Assembly: GCA_022592435.1 (NCBI GenBank)
Contig: JABYQS010000016.1
Coordinates: 1 to 64,000 of the forward strand
Length of the DNA: 64,000 nt
Direction of reading: 5' to 3'
DNA from: Cerioporus squamosus
Lineage: Eukaryota > Basidiomycota > Agaricomycetes > Polyporales > Polyporaceae
Shown here in pieces: positions 1-10,266 of this stretch; the first letter of the stretch is position 1; the number at the start of each line of letters is the position of its first letter. The position numbers were made by a program, and so were the translations under genes. Below the pieces are notes generated by a model. The model was not told the origin of the DNA, ran no database searches, and saw nothing but the letters and a program-made list of their open reading frames with translations.

Positions 1-190
1 AACGGCGACGAGCCAGCCCCGCAACGGCGACGAGGACCCAGCCCCGCAACGGCGAGGAGCCGCAAGCCGCGCGGAAGGCGACGAGACCAGACCCGCAACG
101 GCGACGAGCCCCAGCCCCGCAACGGCGACGAGACCGCCCGCAACGGCGACGAGCCCCAGCCCCGAAAGGCGACGAGCCACAGCCCCGCGG
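1..190. repeat. Degenerate GC-rich minisatellite at the window edge
   Basis: About eight head-to-tail copies of a 22-27 base unit built on the core AACGGCGACGAG, separated by variable CCAGCCCCGC stretches. Copies differ in length and by point changes, so the array is old or unequally recombining. It probably continues past the left edge. No coding signal was seen. Confidence 0.85.
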
Positions 191-260
191 CTGATGACGC
201 GAGAGGAGGCGCGTGACGCGACGCAGTGCGGGCTGAGTAGGGTGGTAGCGACGACGAGCA

Positions 261-312
261 GGGGGGGGGGGGGGTGGCGAGGGGGGGGTGGCGACGACGA
301 GCAGGGGGGGGG
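261..312 (+). repeat. Long G-tracts, possible G-quadruplex
   Basis: Three uninterrupted G runs of 14, 8 and 9 bases (261-274, 281-288, 304-312) are separated by short GTGGCGA-type spacers. They lie between the edge minisatellite and the truncated helicase. The pattern suits G-quadruplex formation, and runs this long are also where base calling is least reliable. Confidence 0.8.
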
Positions 313-445
313 TGGCGACGACGAGCGAGGCCGGCGGGTGCTATACTGTAGCAGCTGTGAGGAGACGTGTCGTGTAGCGACGTATTTTCTACAGTAGACA
401 CAGTGGCCAGATGTTACAGCAGGTGTTGCAGTGCACCTGCAGTCA

Positions 446-1981
446 CTACAGTATAGTGTTATAAAAGTATACCAAGGACGCCTCCGTATCCAGAAGAGGG
501 GGGGTACCCATGCTCGCCTGGCAGGTTGCAATTGTATGGAACCCTAAGACGCGTCCTACACTTCCATTCACAAGCTTCTCGTCGAGGTTCTTGACAAGCA
601 TCACCTGCGCATCCGCCTTGAAGACCAACCGTGAAGGCACTGCCATTTGCTCCAGCGCTTTCTGGTGGGTGCCGGTGTTACGAGAGGCGTATGCAAACTC
701 TGGGCCCGGAAGAGCTGCAAGCCGCTTTTTGTTGGCTTCCTCGACCTGGATGCGCAGCGGGTAGAGCTCCGTTGGAAGTATGCCAGAAGGTAAGGCCGAA
801 AGGGATCGTGACAGAGAGGCAAAGGTGTGTTGCGCAGACGGAGAGACAATCCCCTTACGGAGATCATTGAGAAGCCGGACAAATTCTGAACGGGACAATG
901 TGAACCCCAGCCCAAACCTAATGGCGACTTGGACCGATAGAGTACTCACCCATATCCTTCTGCCGGTACACTTGGGTAAGCGTGACAACATGATCAACGC
1001 ACTTCTGCCATGCTGCGCTTTCAAAGGCAAACGAGGGCTCTTTGCCTGATTTCGTGATGGGCGGTAGCTGAAAGAAATCGCCGGAGATGACAAGCTGTAT
1101 GAGACTTGTCAGTGGCCGGACTATAACAAATGCCGGCGAGGATCGCACCTGGATGCCGCCAAAGGGCCGGTTGGTCTTTTTGTTACGCAGTTGGTTGGCG
1201 ATCTTGGCCAGAGTGTCAAAAACATCGCTCTCAACCATAGACACTGCCGAAGTATGTTAAGCCCAAGAGGGTCCCAGATATCGCTGGCTGGAATGTACGA
1301 ACCTTCGTCTATAATAAGCACCTTTGTATCTCTCCAGCGCTTCAATGCGGGCTTACACTTCTTGATACGACTGATTTGCTGGTCGATATTGTGCATGCCA
1401 GGCCCTGGTGTTACTGCGCCCCAAGAGTGTATTGTCATACCTACAACAGTAGTCGTGACTGTCAGACGGCGTATTGAACAGAAAACATCAAGGTCTAACC
1501 TCCGATATTTGATGCCGCCATGCCCGTGCTGGCGGTTATAGAGATGACCGAAGTATTTTTCGAATACTTCTGCCTGAGGGCAACGATGATGGCCCGAAGC
1601 AACAAAGATTTGCCGGAGCCTATAGCAATGGTGGCGGTAAACTTAGAGACTAGCTCACAGGCAGAGCGCATTTCTGCAGAAGCCACAAAAGGTAATCATA
1701 GACTACTCACCTGCCGCTCCGGTGAAGAAGACATTCTTCCCCTCTTCTACCACCATCTGCCGAACTCGGATCTGCTCCTCATTCAGAGCAATGAGCTCCC
1801 GGGTACCATTGTTCTTGTCGCCCTTTCCCGATGCCCGTACCATAACTTGGGGAGTGAAGAAGGTGTCCAGGGTCCTCGTTCTCTTGTTGGCCTCGAGATT
1901 GTCCTTGCCCAATGCTCCCAGGCCGCTGCTGGTTGCTTTTCGCTTCTTTGTGTTAGTCCCTGCCGCTTGTGCATGTGACAT
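446..1981 (-). pseudogene. PIF1-like DNA helicase, 3'-truncated copy
   Basis: Six exons (1981-1711, 1619-1500, 1440-1303, 1243-1149, 1094-950, 885-446) join in phase through ordinary GT-AG introns. The product is an SF1B helicase of the PIF1 family, which unwinds DNA 5' to 3'. The Walker A motif GAAGSGKS is split by the first intron. Walker B-like LIIDEVSM follows, then RPFGGIQLVISGDFFQLPP and TQVYRQKDM. The reading stops shortly after GSVGRVLGF; the family's C-terminal motifs, normally ending near the IHKSQG motif, are absent. The left side runs into G-tracts and minisatellite instead. Intact splicing with a missing C-terminal quarter suggests recent truncation. PIF1 copies are numerous in polypores and related to Helitron helicases, but no Helitron ends were identified. 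Confidence 0.8.
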
Positions 1982-2276
1982 AGTGCTATACTGTAAGCTA
2001 GATAGCAAAAAGCGCGTCAACGTGGGTGGGGTAGTAGTGGTAGAACGGAGTCAATGCTTGGTCGCGCCTTGACGCGTCTGATCACGTGGGCGTAACACCG
2101 ACTAGCTGTGCAGGAGCGCCTGTATCTGCTTGCGCAGGATGCATCTTCTTATTGGTCCAACTATGGCCCACCTTTTGGGTGCTCCCTGTGAGCGAAAAGT
2201 ATAGATTGAATACTTGGATGGGCTGGGGTCCTAATCAGTGCACGGTACGCCTTGATCCTGTTTGTGCTCATGACAG

Positions 2277-3005
2277 CGAGCCCGACACCTTCCTCGTCGT
2301 AGGCTCGTAGCTGACGTCCACTCTCGCAACTTCATCCACTGAGACGTTGAGCCTGACCCCTTCCTCGTCGCGTCTGACATCCATTCTTGTAACTTCATCG
2401 AGTCCGACGCCTTCCTCGTCGTCATCGCTGACATCCACTCTCGCAATTTCATCCACCGAGATGTCGAGCCCGACACCTTCCCTCGTTGCGTCTGACATCC
2501 ATTCTCGTAACTTCATCGAGCCCGACACCTTCCTCGTCGCGTCTGACATCCATTCTCGTAACTTCATCGAGTCCGACGCCTTCCTCGTCGTCGCTGACAT
2601 CCACTCTCGCAACTTCATTGAGCCCGACGCCTTCCTCGTCGTCGCTGACATCCATTCCCGTAACTTCATCCACCGGGACATTGAGCCCGACGCCTTCCTC
2701 ATTGCATCGGACATCCATTCTCGTAACTTCATCGAGCCCGACGTTGAGCCCGACGCCTTCCCTCGTCACCGCTTCTGACATCCATTCCCGTGACTGCATC
2801 CACCGGGGCGTTGAGCCCGACGCCTTCCTCGTCGCGTCGGACATCCACTCTCGTAACTTCATCGAGCCCGACGCCTTCCTCGTCGTTGCTGACATCCACT
2901 CTCGCAATTTCATCCCCGGAGACGTCGAGCCGGACGCCTTCCTCGTCGTCACTGACATCCACTTGTGCAACTTCATCCACCGGGATGTCGAGCCGGATGC
3001 CTACC
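2277..3005. repeat. 51-bp minisatellite with longer unit variants
   Basis: Imperfect tandem array, about 13 units, of a 51-base unit containing GACATCCAYTCTCGYAACTT, followed by CATCGAG and a CCCGACGCCTTCCTCGTC block. Some units carry an extra 12 bases (CACCGGGACATT), giving 63 bases. Because units are multiples of three, several frames on both strands stay open; these are repeat shadows and have not been called as genes. No start context, intron or non-repeat coding sequence was found next to it. Confidence 0.85.
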
Positions 3006-4459
3006 TTGTATAATGAATCTCAGGCTGTCTAGTCACTAGCGGCAGCTGGTAGTGCCAAGTGAGTGAACGCGGTGTTCTTATGGTTTCATTGTTTGTACCA
3101 CGGCACAGCAGTTGCCCTGGGCCTTTGCAAAGGTGCCAGAAGCTGTGGGAGTTGAAGCTGACTAGGAGATATCTGTCACGGGGGCTGGTGGGTGGGGGGC
3201 GAGCTTCCATTGCTCCCTCCCTTCAAACGGGCGCCTCAAGGCCGCCACCTTGAAGGTCTCCTTTGAGTCCGCCACATTTATGCCGGCCAGTACGACATTT
3301 TTTTGAGGTACACTTTGCACTGATCTTCATCACGAGCTGTACTACTGATGTACTAGTACCAATACAACTTGAGGTCCATTAATTAGTCCACCAACGGAGG
3401 TGATCCCTGCACCGGCGGCCCGCCAACTTGGGCGCAACTTAATACCCAATACTTATAAGCTTCCGCTTACCGCATCAGGCATACTTACACCACTTAAGTA
3501 CCGGGGCAATGATGTTTAGAACTGGGCGAAGTCAACCTCAGTGGTTGGGCACCAGAAATTTGAGCGAGCGATGCAACGCTGGAGTGCGCGCGGTAGTCAC
3601 CGTAAAGTGTTGCGCTACAACGAAAAGTTTATCTGGTGATGCGTGTGAGAGTTTGCGCGCGCGCGGGGATTAAATGTACAGAAACTCCATCATAGGCGGC
3701 CTGGGTGACAGCAGCACAACTCTTCTGTAACTGTTGCGCCATCCTGCACCCGTCCATATGCCTCGCATCGGCACCTGATGCCGTCCCGCATGCTCGTACA
3801 GCGACATCTCTTCCGACAGCATACTGGGCAATTGCGCAGAGTGAGCCTTCGTGGCCACCAGCTTGGCAAGCTCTACTCAGTATGCTTTTCCTAGTCCGCC
3901 TGCAAGATACAGTATGCTCCCGGGTACAGCTTACAGTAACCACTTCGCGAGGCTCTCTAGAGCTAGCATGCTGAAGAACGCCGGACGCTGTCTCTTCTTT
4001 CGCTCAAGGACCAGATACTTACGTGGACGCTCGCTCCCATACCTCTCAAATGCTCTCGATTCCGCCGTACGCTCCGCCTGAGTGAGCCATGCGTCGGACT
4101 TACTTACTGTGATTTTCGCGAACGGCTGCCTATGCAGAAGTTGCTCCCTTCATCCACCATATGTAGGTTACCGCACTAACAAGGGTACTTGCCAGAAGTC
4201 TTCCAGAGAACTCACAGCAATGAAATCGCACTGCGAGACCCTGGACCAACAGCTCCTGCCTCCAGGTGGGGCTTTGCATGTGCTTTGAGCACCCTACCTC
4301 GCGAGGCAAGGGCACTGTGGCTCTCCTTTGTCTCTTTGACAAAGACCGTACAAAGGCGACAATGAATGCGAACTAGCCAAAGCGGTCTTTGGTACAAGAA
4401 GCCGCCGCTCCTCATCCGCGGCCAACACCCACATCCTCGAAGTTCCTCGGTCGACCAAG
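3006..4459. other. Intergenic, no supported gene
   Basis: Non-repetitive sequence with only short, poorly coding frames. A minus-strand frame of about 70 codons between roughly 3945 and 4160 is open and rich in charged residues, but it has no recognisable family, start or splice partners, so it is not called. Confidence 0.6.
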
Positions 4460-5306
4460 ATGGCCGCGCAGCGCACAACTCACCGCCATGGCCTCGAAGT
4501 CTCTTTCGGAACCGTCAGACAGTACTCGTTCCTTGCGACCTCCCCCGCTACCCCTGGACGCAAGTCACGGTCGTCGACGAGTCTGCGTCTGGGGTCACGC
4601 TTGATGGCGTGCCCCTCGTCTCCAACTACGAAGGCGCACACTGTATCTACCGCGGCTACATGGAGCGGTTCGAATGCAAGGGCGGAAAGCGGCTCGCCGG
4701 CCTCCGCGAGGTCGCCCTCAAGTGGGTCGTCGGCGCGGAGCGTGTGGCTGGGGCCAAGCGCGAAGCCGGCGTGTACGACAAAGAGCTGCTCCCGCTGCAG
4801 GGTACCGTCGTGCCGCGCTTCTATGGGCTCTTCACGAGCATCATAGGCGATGTCGAGGTTGGTTGCATCGTCCTCGAGTGGTGTGCCGGTCCGCCGATCA
4901 AGGACACGTTCGAGCTGAAGTAAGTGGGCCGAGTGGTTGTTGTGCTTTGACCCCCGCTTGTGGCTAACGAATCTGATGTTTCAGCCGTCAACGCATGGTA
5001 GCTGGGATTGCGCTACACAAGGCAGGTGTGAGGCATAACAAAGTGCTCGACCCCGGGCACTACATCGCCGTCTGTGACGGCACGCTCCGCATGGTCGGCT
5101 TCTCGTCCGCGAAGACGCATCAGTGTGCAGGCACCACGATTCTCTCAAGGGATGTGAACGGGGACCAGAAGCCGGTAAAGTGTTGTTCAGAGTTGGCCGC
5201 TCTGGAGTCGCGCTTCGGTGTAGATTCCGACCGACTTGGCAGAGAGGTCCGTCTGGTGAACAGGATATTCCCGGAGTTCGATGCAGGTTTCTTCTACAAA
5301 TACTGA
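4460..5306 (+). CDS. Degenerate protein-kinase-like protein, copy 1
   Basis: Two exons (4460-4919, 4985-5306) with a GTAAGT donor and a TTTCAG acceptor. The product is paralogous to the minus-strand gene at 8927-9794. A VALKWV lysine motif, REAGVYDKELLPLQG, a PRFYGLF block and a CIVLEWC hinge resemble a kinase N-lobe. In the second half LHKAGVRH replaces the catalytic HRD and MVGFSSA replaces DFG, so catalysis is doubtful. The start at 4460 is chosen because RHGLEVSFG matches the paralog's ITIDVAFG. That start lies in a different frame from the rest: one base appears to be missing in the C runs at 4542-4554. An alternative start at 4366 avoids the shift but loses the match. The role is unknown; such kinase-like families are expanded in Agaricomycetes. 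Confidence 0.7.
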
Positions 5307-5476
5307 GTATCATGTTCGTTCTGTATCCTTAGCGTGCTTCGTCGTCCACGTATTGTAATACATTGTAGTCTTTCGCCATGGTATCAAGTCCGAGGGTACA
5401 GTCTATGCTAGGGCTACAGAGCTCATCCACGTACATGTTTACATCCGAGGCTACGGGAACCTTCCAGTCTATGTCA

Positions 5477-7155
5477 TCAAATCTCGTCCTTGAATATATC
5501 CCAGCCCTTCCTGTGCCCGCATCCCTCAACATGGTGCGCATCACGCGCAGAGCCTGCAAGACACAACAGCGGACACTGGTAGCCCGACCTCGCACCTCCC
5601 TCAGCCTCGTCATCCGCAATGATGTTGAGCGCAAACGTGTTCACGTCGTCGACATCTATCAGTCCTGCAAGACCCTGCTCTCCATGAACCCGCTCCTCCT
5701 CCCACTCGGACGAGCCGTGGTCGGCGAATCGCACCACCCGCGCGATGTCATTTTGGTAGCTCGTCTTATGGCGGAGACGGATGGACGACAACCGGGCAAT
5801 GCCCGCCGCCCAACCACGCTCGAACTCCGCCTTGACCGCCTCGTATATCTCCGGAGTGACAACGCCAGGAAAGCTCGTCGCCACTGAGCAGAGCGTAGGC
5901 GGGGAAGGCAGGATGCGGACCCGCTGGCCGTTGCGCGGTATGCGCTCTTCCGAGATGGTCACTTCGCCGTCCTCTTTGCGCTCTTGCGACGGGGCGCGGA
6001 GAGAGAAGGCCGCTGTCGCGAGACCTCTGCGTCCCTTCCGCACCCGTTTGGACGAGCCACCAGTCTGGACCTGTTCCTGCTGTCTCCTGGCGTAGTAGTT
6101 GTCCATCCATGTCCTGAGAGACTTCTCCCGTTCCGTCGCACGCTTGACCCCTGCTAAGGCGAGCGTCTGGCCGAGCTCCATCCATTGCAGGAACGGCTCT
6201 CCAGCGTCGACCTGTATGTCCGTGCGCTGAGTAACGATCGGACAACCGTCCAGCACCAGGGTCTGGATGCTCGGAAGATGTCCCAGCAACCCTTCCAAAT
6301 CTCTTGCGCTCACATTGCTCGTTGACATATCCAGCAGTTCGACCGAAGGAAGCGCATTCGGTCGGGCGTGAAGATGGCGAGTGAATTGGCGGGAGGGAAC
6401 TCGGAGACGGAAGTGTTTGAGTTTGTAGCATATCGGGGAGACTGCCAGGTCGGTCAGGGGGTTCAGTCGATGGAAGACCAACGGCTGGGCGAAGTTCGTC
6501 GGGGCGAGAGTAGGGTCAAGGGGATCTTGCACTATGGAGAGCGTAGGCAGGACTTGTGGAGGCCACCGAGATAACGCGAGCAGTGTAGAGTCAAAATACG
6601 CCCCCTGCCAGATCTTCAACATCTGTCAAGTCGCGTAAGTGGAGAGGTTAGACGCACCTTCAGGAACTGGTAATAGGTGGCTCTCTGAACGCTATTGATA
6701 GGGTAAGCTCGACGCAAATCGGGTCGAGAAGTCGACGGTACTCACTATGGCCGAAAGCGCATCGACAAGAACCGTAACTTGGGCCGTGGCCGGATGAATA
6801 TCTCCTCCAAGTGCTCCGGCGAGAAGTTCGGTCCGACATACATCTTTATGTTTTCCAGGTTGGGGAAGAGAGCGATCAAGTTGACGAACACGTCCGCATC
6901 TACAGTCCAACACTCAAGCGAGAGACTGTGCGCGAGTGCGGCATCTTCAGGAGCATTGCGGACGCGTAGATAGAGCTTGAGGATCTGTTCCGCTTTTCTG
7001 AGGCGGGGCTTTTCGAAGAGTATGGATGTCGGAACCGGAGAACGGGGGAGGGCGAGGCTCAGTGACACGAGAGACTGCTGAAGATCGTCGGGGTCGAATT
7101 GGGATATGATCGCAAAGTACAGCTCGACAGGGAGGTTGTCCAGAGATGCACCCAT
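5477..7155 (-). CDS. F-box protein with LRR-like C-terminal part
   Basis: Three exons (7155-6746, 6691-6658, 6622-5477) join in phase; the middle one is only 34 nt. The N-terminus, LDNLPVELYFAIISQFDPDDL, is F-box-like, the element that binds SKP1 in SCF ubiquitin ligases. Leucine-rich stretches follow, for example LPSVELLDMS and LPSIQTLVLDGCP, typical of basidiomycete F-box proteins whose C-terminus selects substrates. A basic stretch (SSKRVRKGRRG) lies in the middle. A further 42-nt GT-AG intron is possible near 5550-5592 and would not change the frame. It is transcribed divergently from the F-box gene at 7447 and converges with kinase-like copy 1. The substrate is unknown. Confidence 0.75.
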
Positions 7156-7446
7156 GCAAATAGGTAGATGATTGTCGAGCGCAAGCTCGGAGCCGAAGAC
7201 GTTAGGACTCGTAGCGGTGGCTGTGACCCTGTGCTGCAGCGCTGAATCCGATCAATATGAGTTTACTTTTTTGCACTGCTCCCAAACCACCCACCCCTCT
7301 TATTATTGACCCTTGCAAGGTTCTTGGGTCAGCCGCGGTGCAACCAGTGGGACATCGCACAAGTACCTTACGACGATTTGGTGAGGCACAACCTAACTAT
7401 TTCTCGTTTGTCCTAACGTCTGACATACGGATTTTGGGATCAGGAA
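7156..7446. promoter_or_regulatory. Shared upstream region of two divergent F-box genes
   Basis: 291 bases separate the start codons of the two divergent F-box genes and must hold both promoters. No defined element is called. Confidence 0.5.
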
Positions 7447-8750
7447 ATGTCTTGCTCGATTGACAGAGTCCCACTCGAGCTCATCTGCGAGTTCTTATCC
7501 ATTTTGAAGGACGATCCGCCATCGCTCTCTTCATGTAGCCTTGTCTCTGCACAATGGCACCAACTCGCCATCCCCTATCTCTTTTCTTCGATCACCTTCC
7601 AGTCCTCGCACCATCGTCCACTGACGGCCTTTCGGGACTTTGTCACGTCGCATTCGCACCTCGCAAAATGGATCAAAATGCTCACTCTCGGTGAAACTCC
7701 TTTCCAAGAAGCCCAGGCTCTGACCTTCTCAGGATCGGAATACATCAGCGGCATGGTCGCGAGTTATGACGAGCTCATGTCGATACTCCGTTGCCTTGTC
7801 GTCCTGGAGAAAGTCGTCTTAAAGGGTGAATTTGTACTTGCGCAGACAAGCTCTCTACTTCCTCGGATACCTCTGAAGAGCCTTTCCATCAACCCTCAGT
7901 TTGAATATGGGTTAGACCTCTGGCATCCGTCCGTTATCGGCACCCTACTCCGTATATTCTCTCCCGACACGCTTGAGATCAGAGGCGTTGTTGTGGGCGA
8001 ATCTGACCAGATAACATCACGACATACACTCAACAACCCTCGTCGACTCATCATCTGCCAAGATTCCACGCGGGGGACTCAGCAATATCTCCTCGAGAAT
8101 CTCGCACCGGATAACCTGCGACATCTCACCTCTTCTGTTGACCATGAATGGCAGGCGTCCGAAGTTCTGCTTTCCCTCATTGACTCAGCTGGACGCAAGC
8201 TGGAGTCGCTGGAGCTGGACGTCAGGCAGTTCCTGGACCCGGACTTGGCACGCCGATGGCAGTCTGATGATTGTGAGTAGCATTCGCATCCACAATACTC
8301 AATCTGACAGCGGGTACCATAGCTCCTCTGCCAGACGACCGCTGGCAGTCCTTGGGGAAAACGATTGCTCAATGTGACTACCTGCGTTCTCTTACGCTCA
8401 TCCTATATATGGTCCCCGCATTCCGTCTGCGGAAGCGAGAATGGGCTGCTCAAGAGCTGTCTATATTCACCAGCATCTTCTCCATCGCTCCCCGGACTTT
8501 GCAGGAGGTGACGCTAGGTATCAACCTCTTCCCATGGGAAGCGACCCCATTCACTGTATTCGACCTCAATGCGCTGGATAACCCATGGTTTCGCGAACGA
8601 TTCACCTCTCTCCGACGCCTCAAGGTGCAATTCCACCGTATAGGTTCGAGAGCTGAACCACTCCCACATGCCGATGCTACAATTCTCCAGGCTCTTCCAC
8701 GTCTCCGGGATGCGAATCTGCTAGAGATCACGACCGTCGTGAACTCTTGA
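7447..8750 (+). CDS. F-box/LRR-like protein
   Basis: Two exons (7447-8272, 8323-8750) joined by a 50-nt GTGAGT-TAG intron. The N-terminus CSIDRVPLELICEFLSILK with LVSAQWHQLAIPYLFSSI is a clear F-box, expected to dock on SKP1. The rest contains leucine-patterned repeats such as LRRLKVQF and LKSLSINPQF, probably an irregular LRR fold. The protein is about 418 residues, usual for the family. It sits between two other F-box genes and two kinase-like genes, consistent with local expansion by duplication. Substrate and regulation are unknown. Confidence 0.82.
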
Positions 8751-8926
8751 CCCTCCTTCGGAAACCATATCTGTGCGCTACTCGGCTTGAACGTTCCGTT
8801 CTCTTGTTTGAATTATGATGATGAATCGTATTGCTAGTAAGTACCACTTGGTCATCCCGCATCGTAATTGATCACCAGCATATCGTGCATCGTAGATCGT
8901 GGCTTGCTACCTCCCTGCCCCTTCAC

Positions 8927-9794
8927 CTAAAACGTATTCCACGGGATACTCTTCAACAGACCCTCCGTGGAGCGCGCCCTGTGCGAATATTCCATGGCGA
9001 CGGCCAGCTCATTGCATCCGCTTCTCTCAAACGAACCGTACCCTCCATCGCTCTCCGGAGACTCATACAAGCAATTGTGCATGGTTGCGCGTTGGAAGTC
9101 TACGATGCGGATGGTCCCGTCCTCTGCGCGCAAGAAGTGCCGACCGTCGGATACGCACAAGGCGTTCGGACGTTCATACAACTGCCCGTGGTGTACGCCG
9201 ACTTTATGCAGCCTCTGGACTGCTTGTGCCCGCATGCGGCTACGTGGATAGTCACCGATGAGCGAGGCTGTCAGTTGCACGGGGCATAGAAACCACTCAC
9301 AGGACGTCCTCCGTCGGCTTGCCTTCCGTGACTGGATCGTTGCCGGGGCACCACTCCAGGACCATGCACCCCACCTGCACGCCGTCCTGCATACCGACGA
9401 ACAGGCCATAGAAGGTCGGAACGGCCGAGCCCTGGAGATCAAACAGGACGTTGTCGTACATCTTCGCCTCCCGCCGGAGCGATTCGATCGCGCGCATCCC
9501 GCGCACCCATTTGACGGCGACCTGCGTCTCCGGAGGATTGTCATAACCCCCTGTCCTGCAGCTCTTGGGGTAGGTCTTCAGGGCGCCGTGGTATAGCCAC
9601 CCGCGGTTGACGTCCCCGACGACGTGGTCATTGTGCCACCCGTCTCCGCCGAGACGACGAGGGGTGCGGTTGGAGATCGTCAGGATCAGGTTCTGGTCGT
9701 GTAAGGCCTTGTGCGCCTTCTCCAGCTGGAGGACATACATGACCGGGTGCTCGGACCCGCGTCCGAAGGCGACGTCGATGGTGATCCTGGGCAT
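8927..9794 (-). CDS. Kinase-like protein, copy 2
   Basis: Two exons (9794-9303 or 9301, then 9239-8927) separated by a 61-nt intron with a GTGAGT donor and a CGTAG acceptor; a nearer AG would make a 33-nt intron and break the frame. The start is placed at MPRITIDVAFG; an in-frame start at 9965 would add a poor-quality extension. Compared with copy 1 it keeps more kinase features: VAVKWV, SLRREAKMYD, VPTFYGLF, CMVLEWC, LHKVGVHH in place of HRD, and IRIVDF in place of DFG. Activity is uncertain because the canonical HRD aspartate is not visible. The pair probably arose by duplication with inversion around the F-box genes. Confidence 0.75.
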
Positions 9795-10266
9795 GGTGGG
9801 TTGGGTTGTAAGGGGAAGAGCGGGGTTGGGACGTTCGAGGCGTTCTGGGGATTGCAGGACACTGTCGTTCTGAGAGCCATTGCTCCGCCTTAAGTACCTC
9901 TGGGCTGTTGAGTTCCGTGGCACGCATTGACTGTGGCTGTAGGGGTGGATCATGGTAAAGATCAAAGCAGACTCCTGAGAGCGACTCGAATGCGGAGGCT
10001 ACGTCCCACCCCTGCATACGCTTTGTCCCTTGCGGACATTGACCTTTGGTTAGGTCAATGCGGCGATGACAATGTGGTTGGCTAGTTGCCTTGGAAGCCT
10101 CATGTCGGTGCCACTCGATCGCGGTGGGACCGTGCACATGCGGAGCAGACATGTCTGAGGGGAGGTTGGTATTACAACTGGTACAACAAGCAATTAGCGG
10201 TACAGCACGAATGCGATAGAGATGACAAGAGAGCACAACAAGCAGTAATCAAAGACCCGCATAAGT
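9795..10266. other. Upstream region of kinase-like copy 2
   Basis: 472 bases between the end of the F-box gene at 10267 and the start of kinase-like copy 2. It contains an in-frame but weakly coding extension of the latter and presumably its promoter. Nothing else was recognised. Confidence 0.5.

Noticed and set aside
446..1996. Complete Helitron
   Set aside because: Only a PIF1-type helicase fragment is present; no Rep domain, TC start or CTRR hairpin end was found.
2347..3013. Repeat-encoded proteins in the 51-bp minisatellite
   Set aside because: Several frames on both strands are equally open, with no non-repetitive coding sequence attached.
3629..4160. Small genes in the 3.6-4.2 kb interval
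   Set aside because: Open frames of 60-105 codons exist on both strands, but none has a recognisable family or consistent splice partners.
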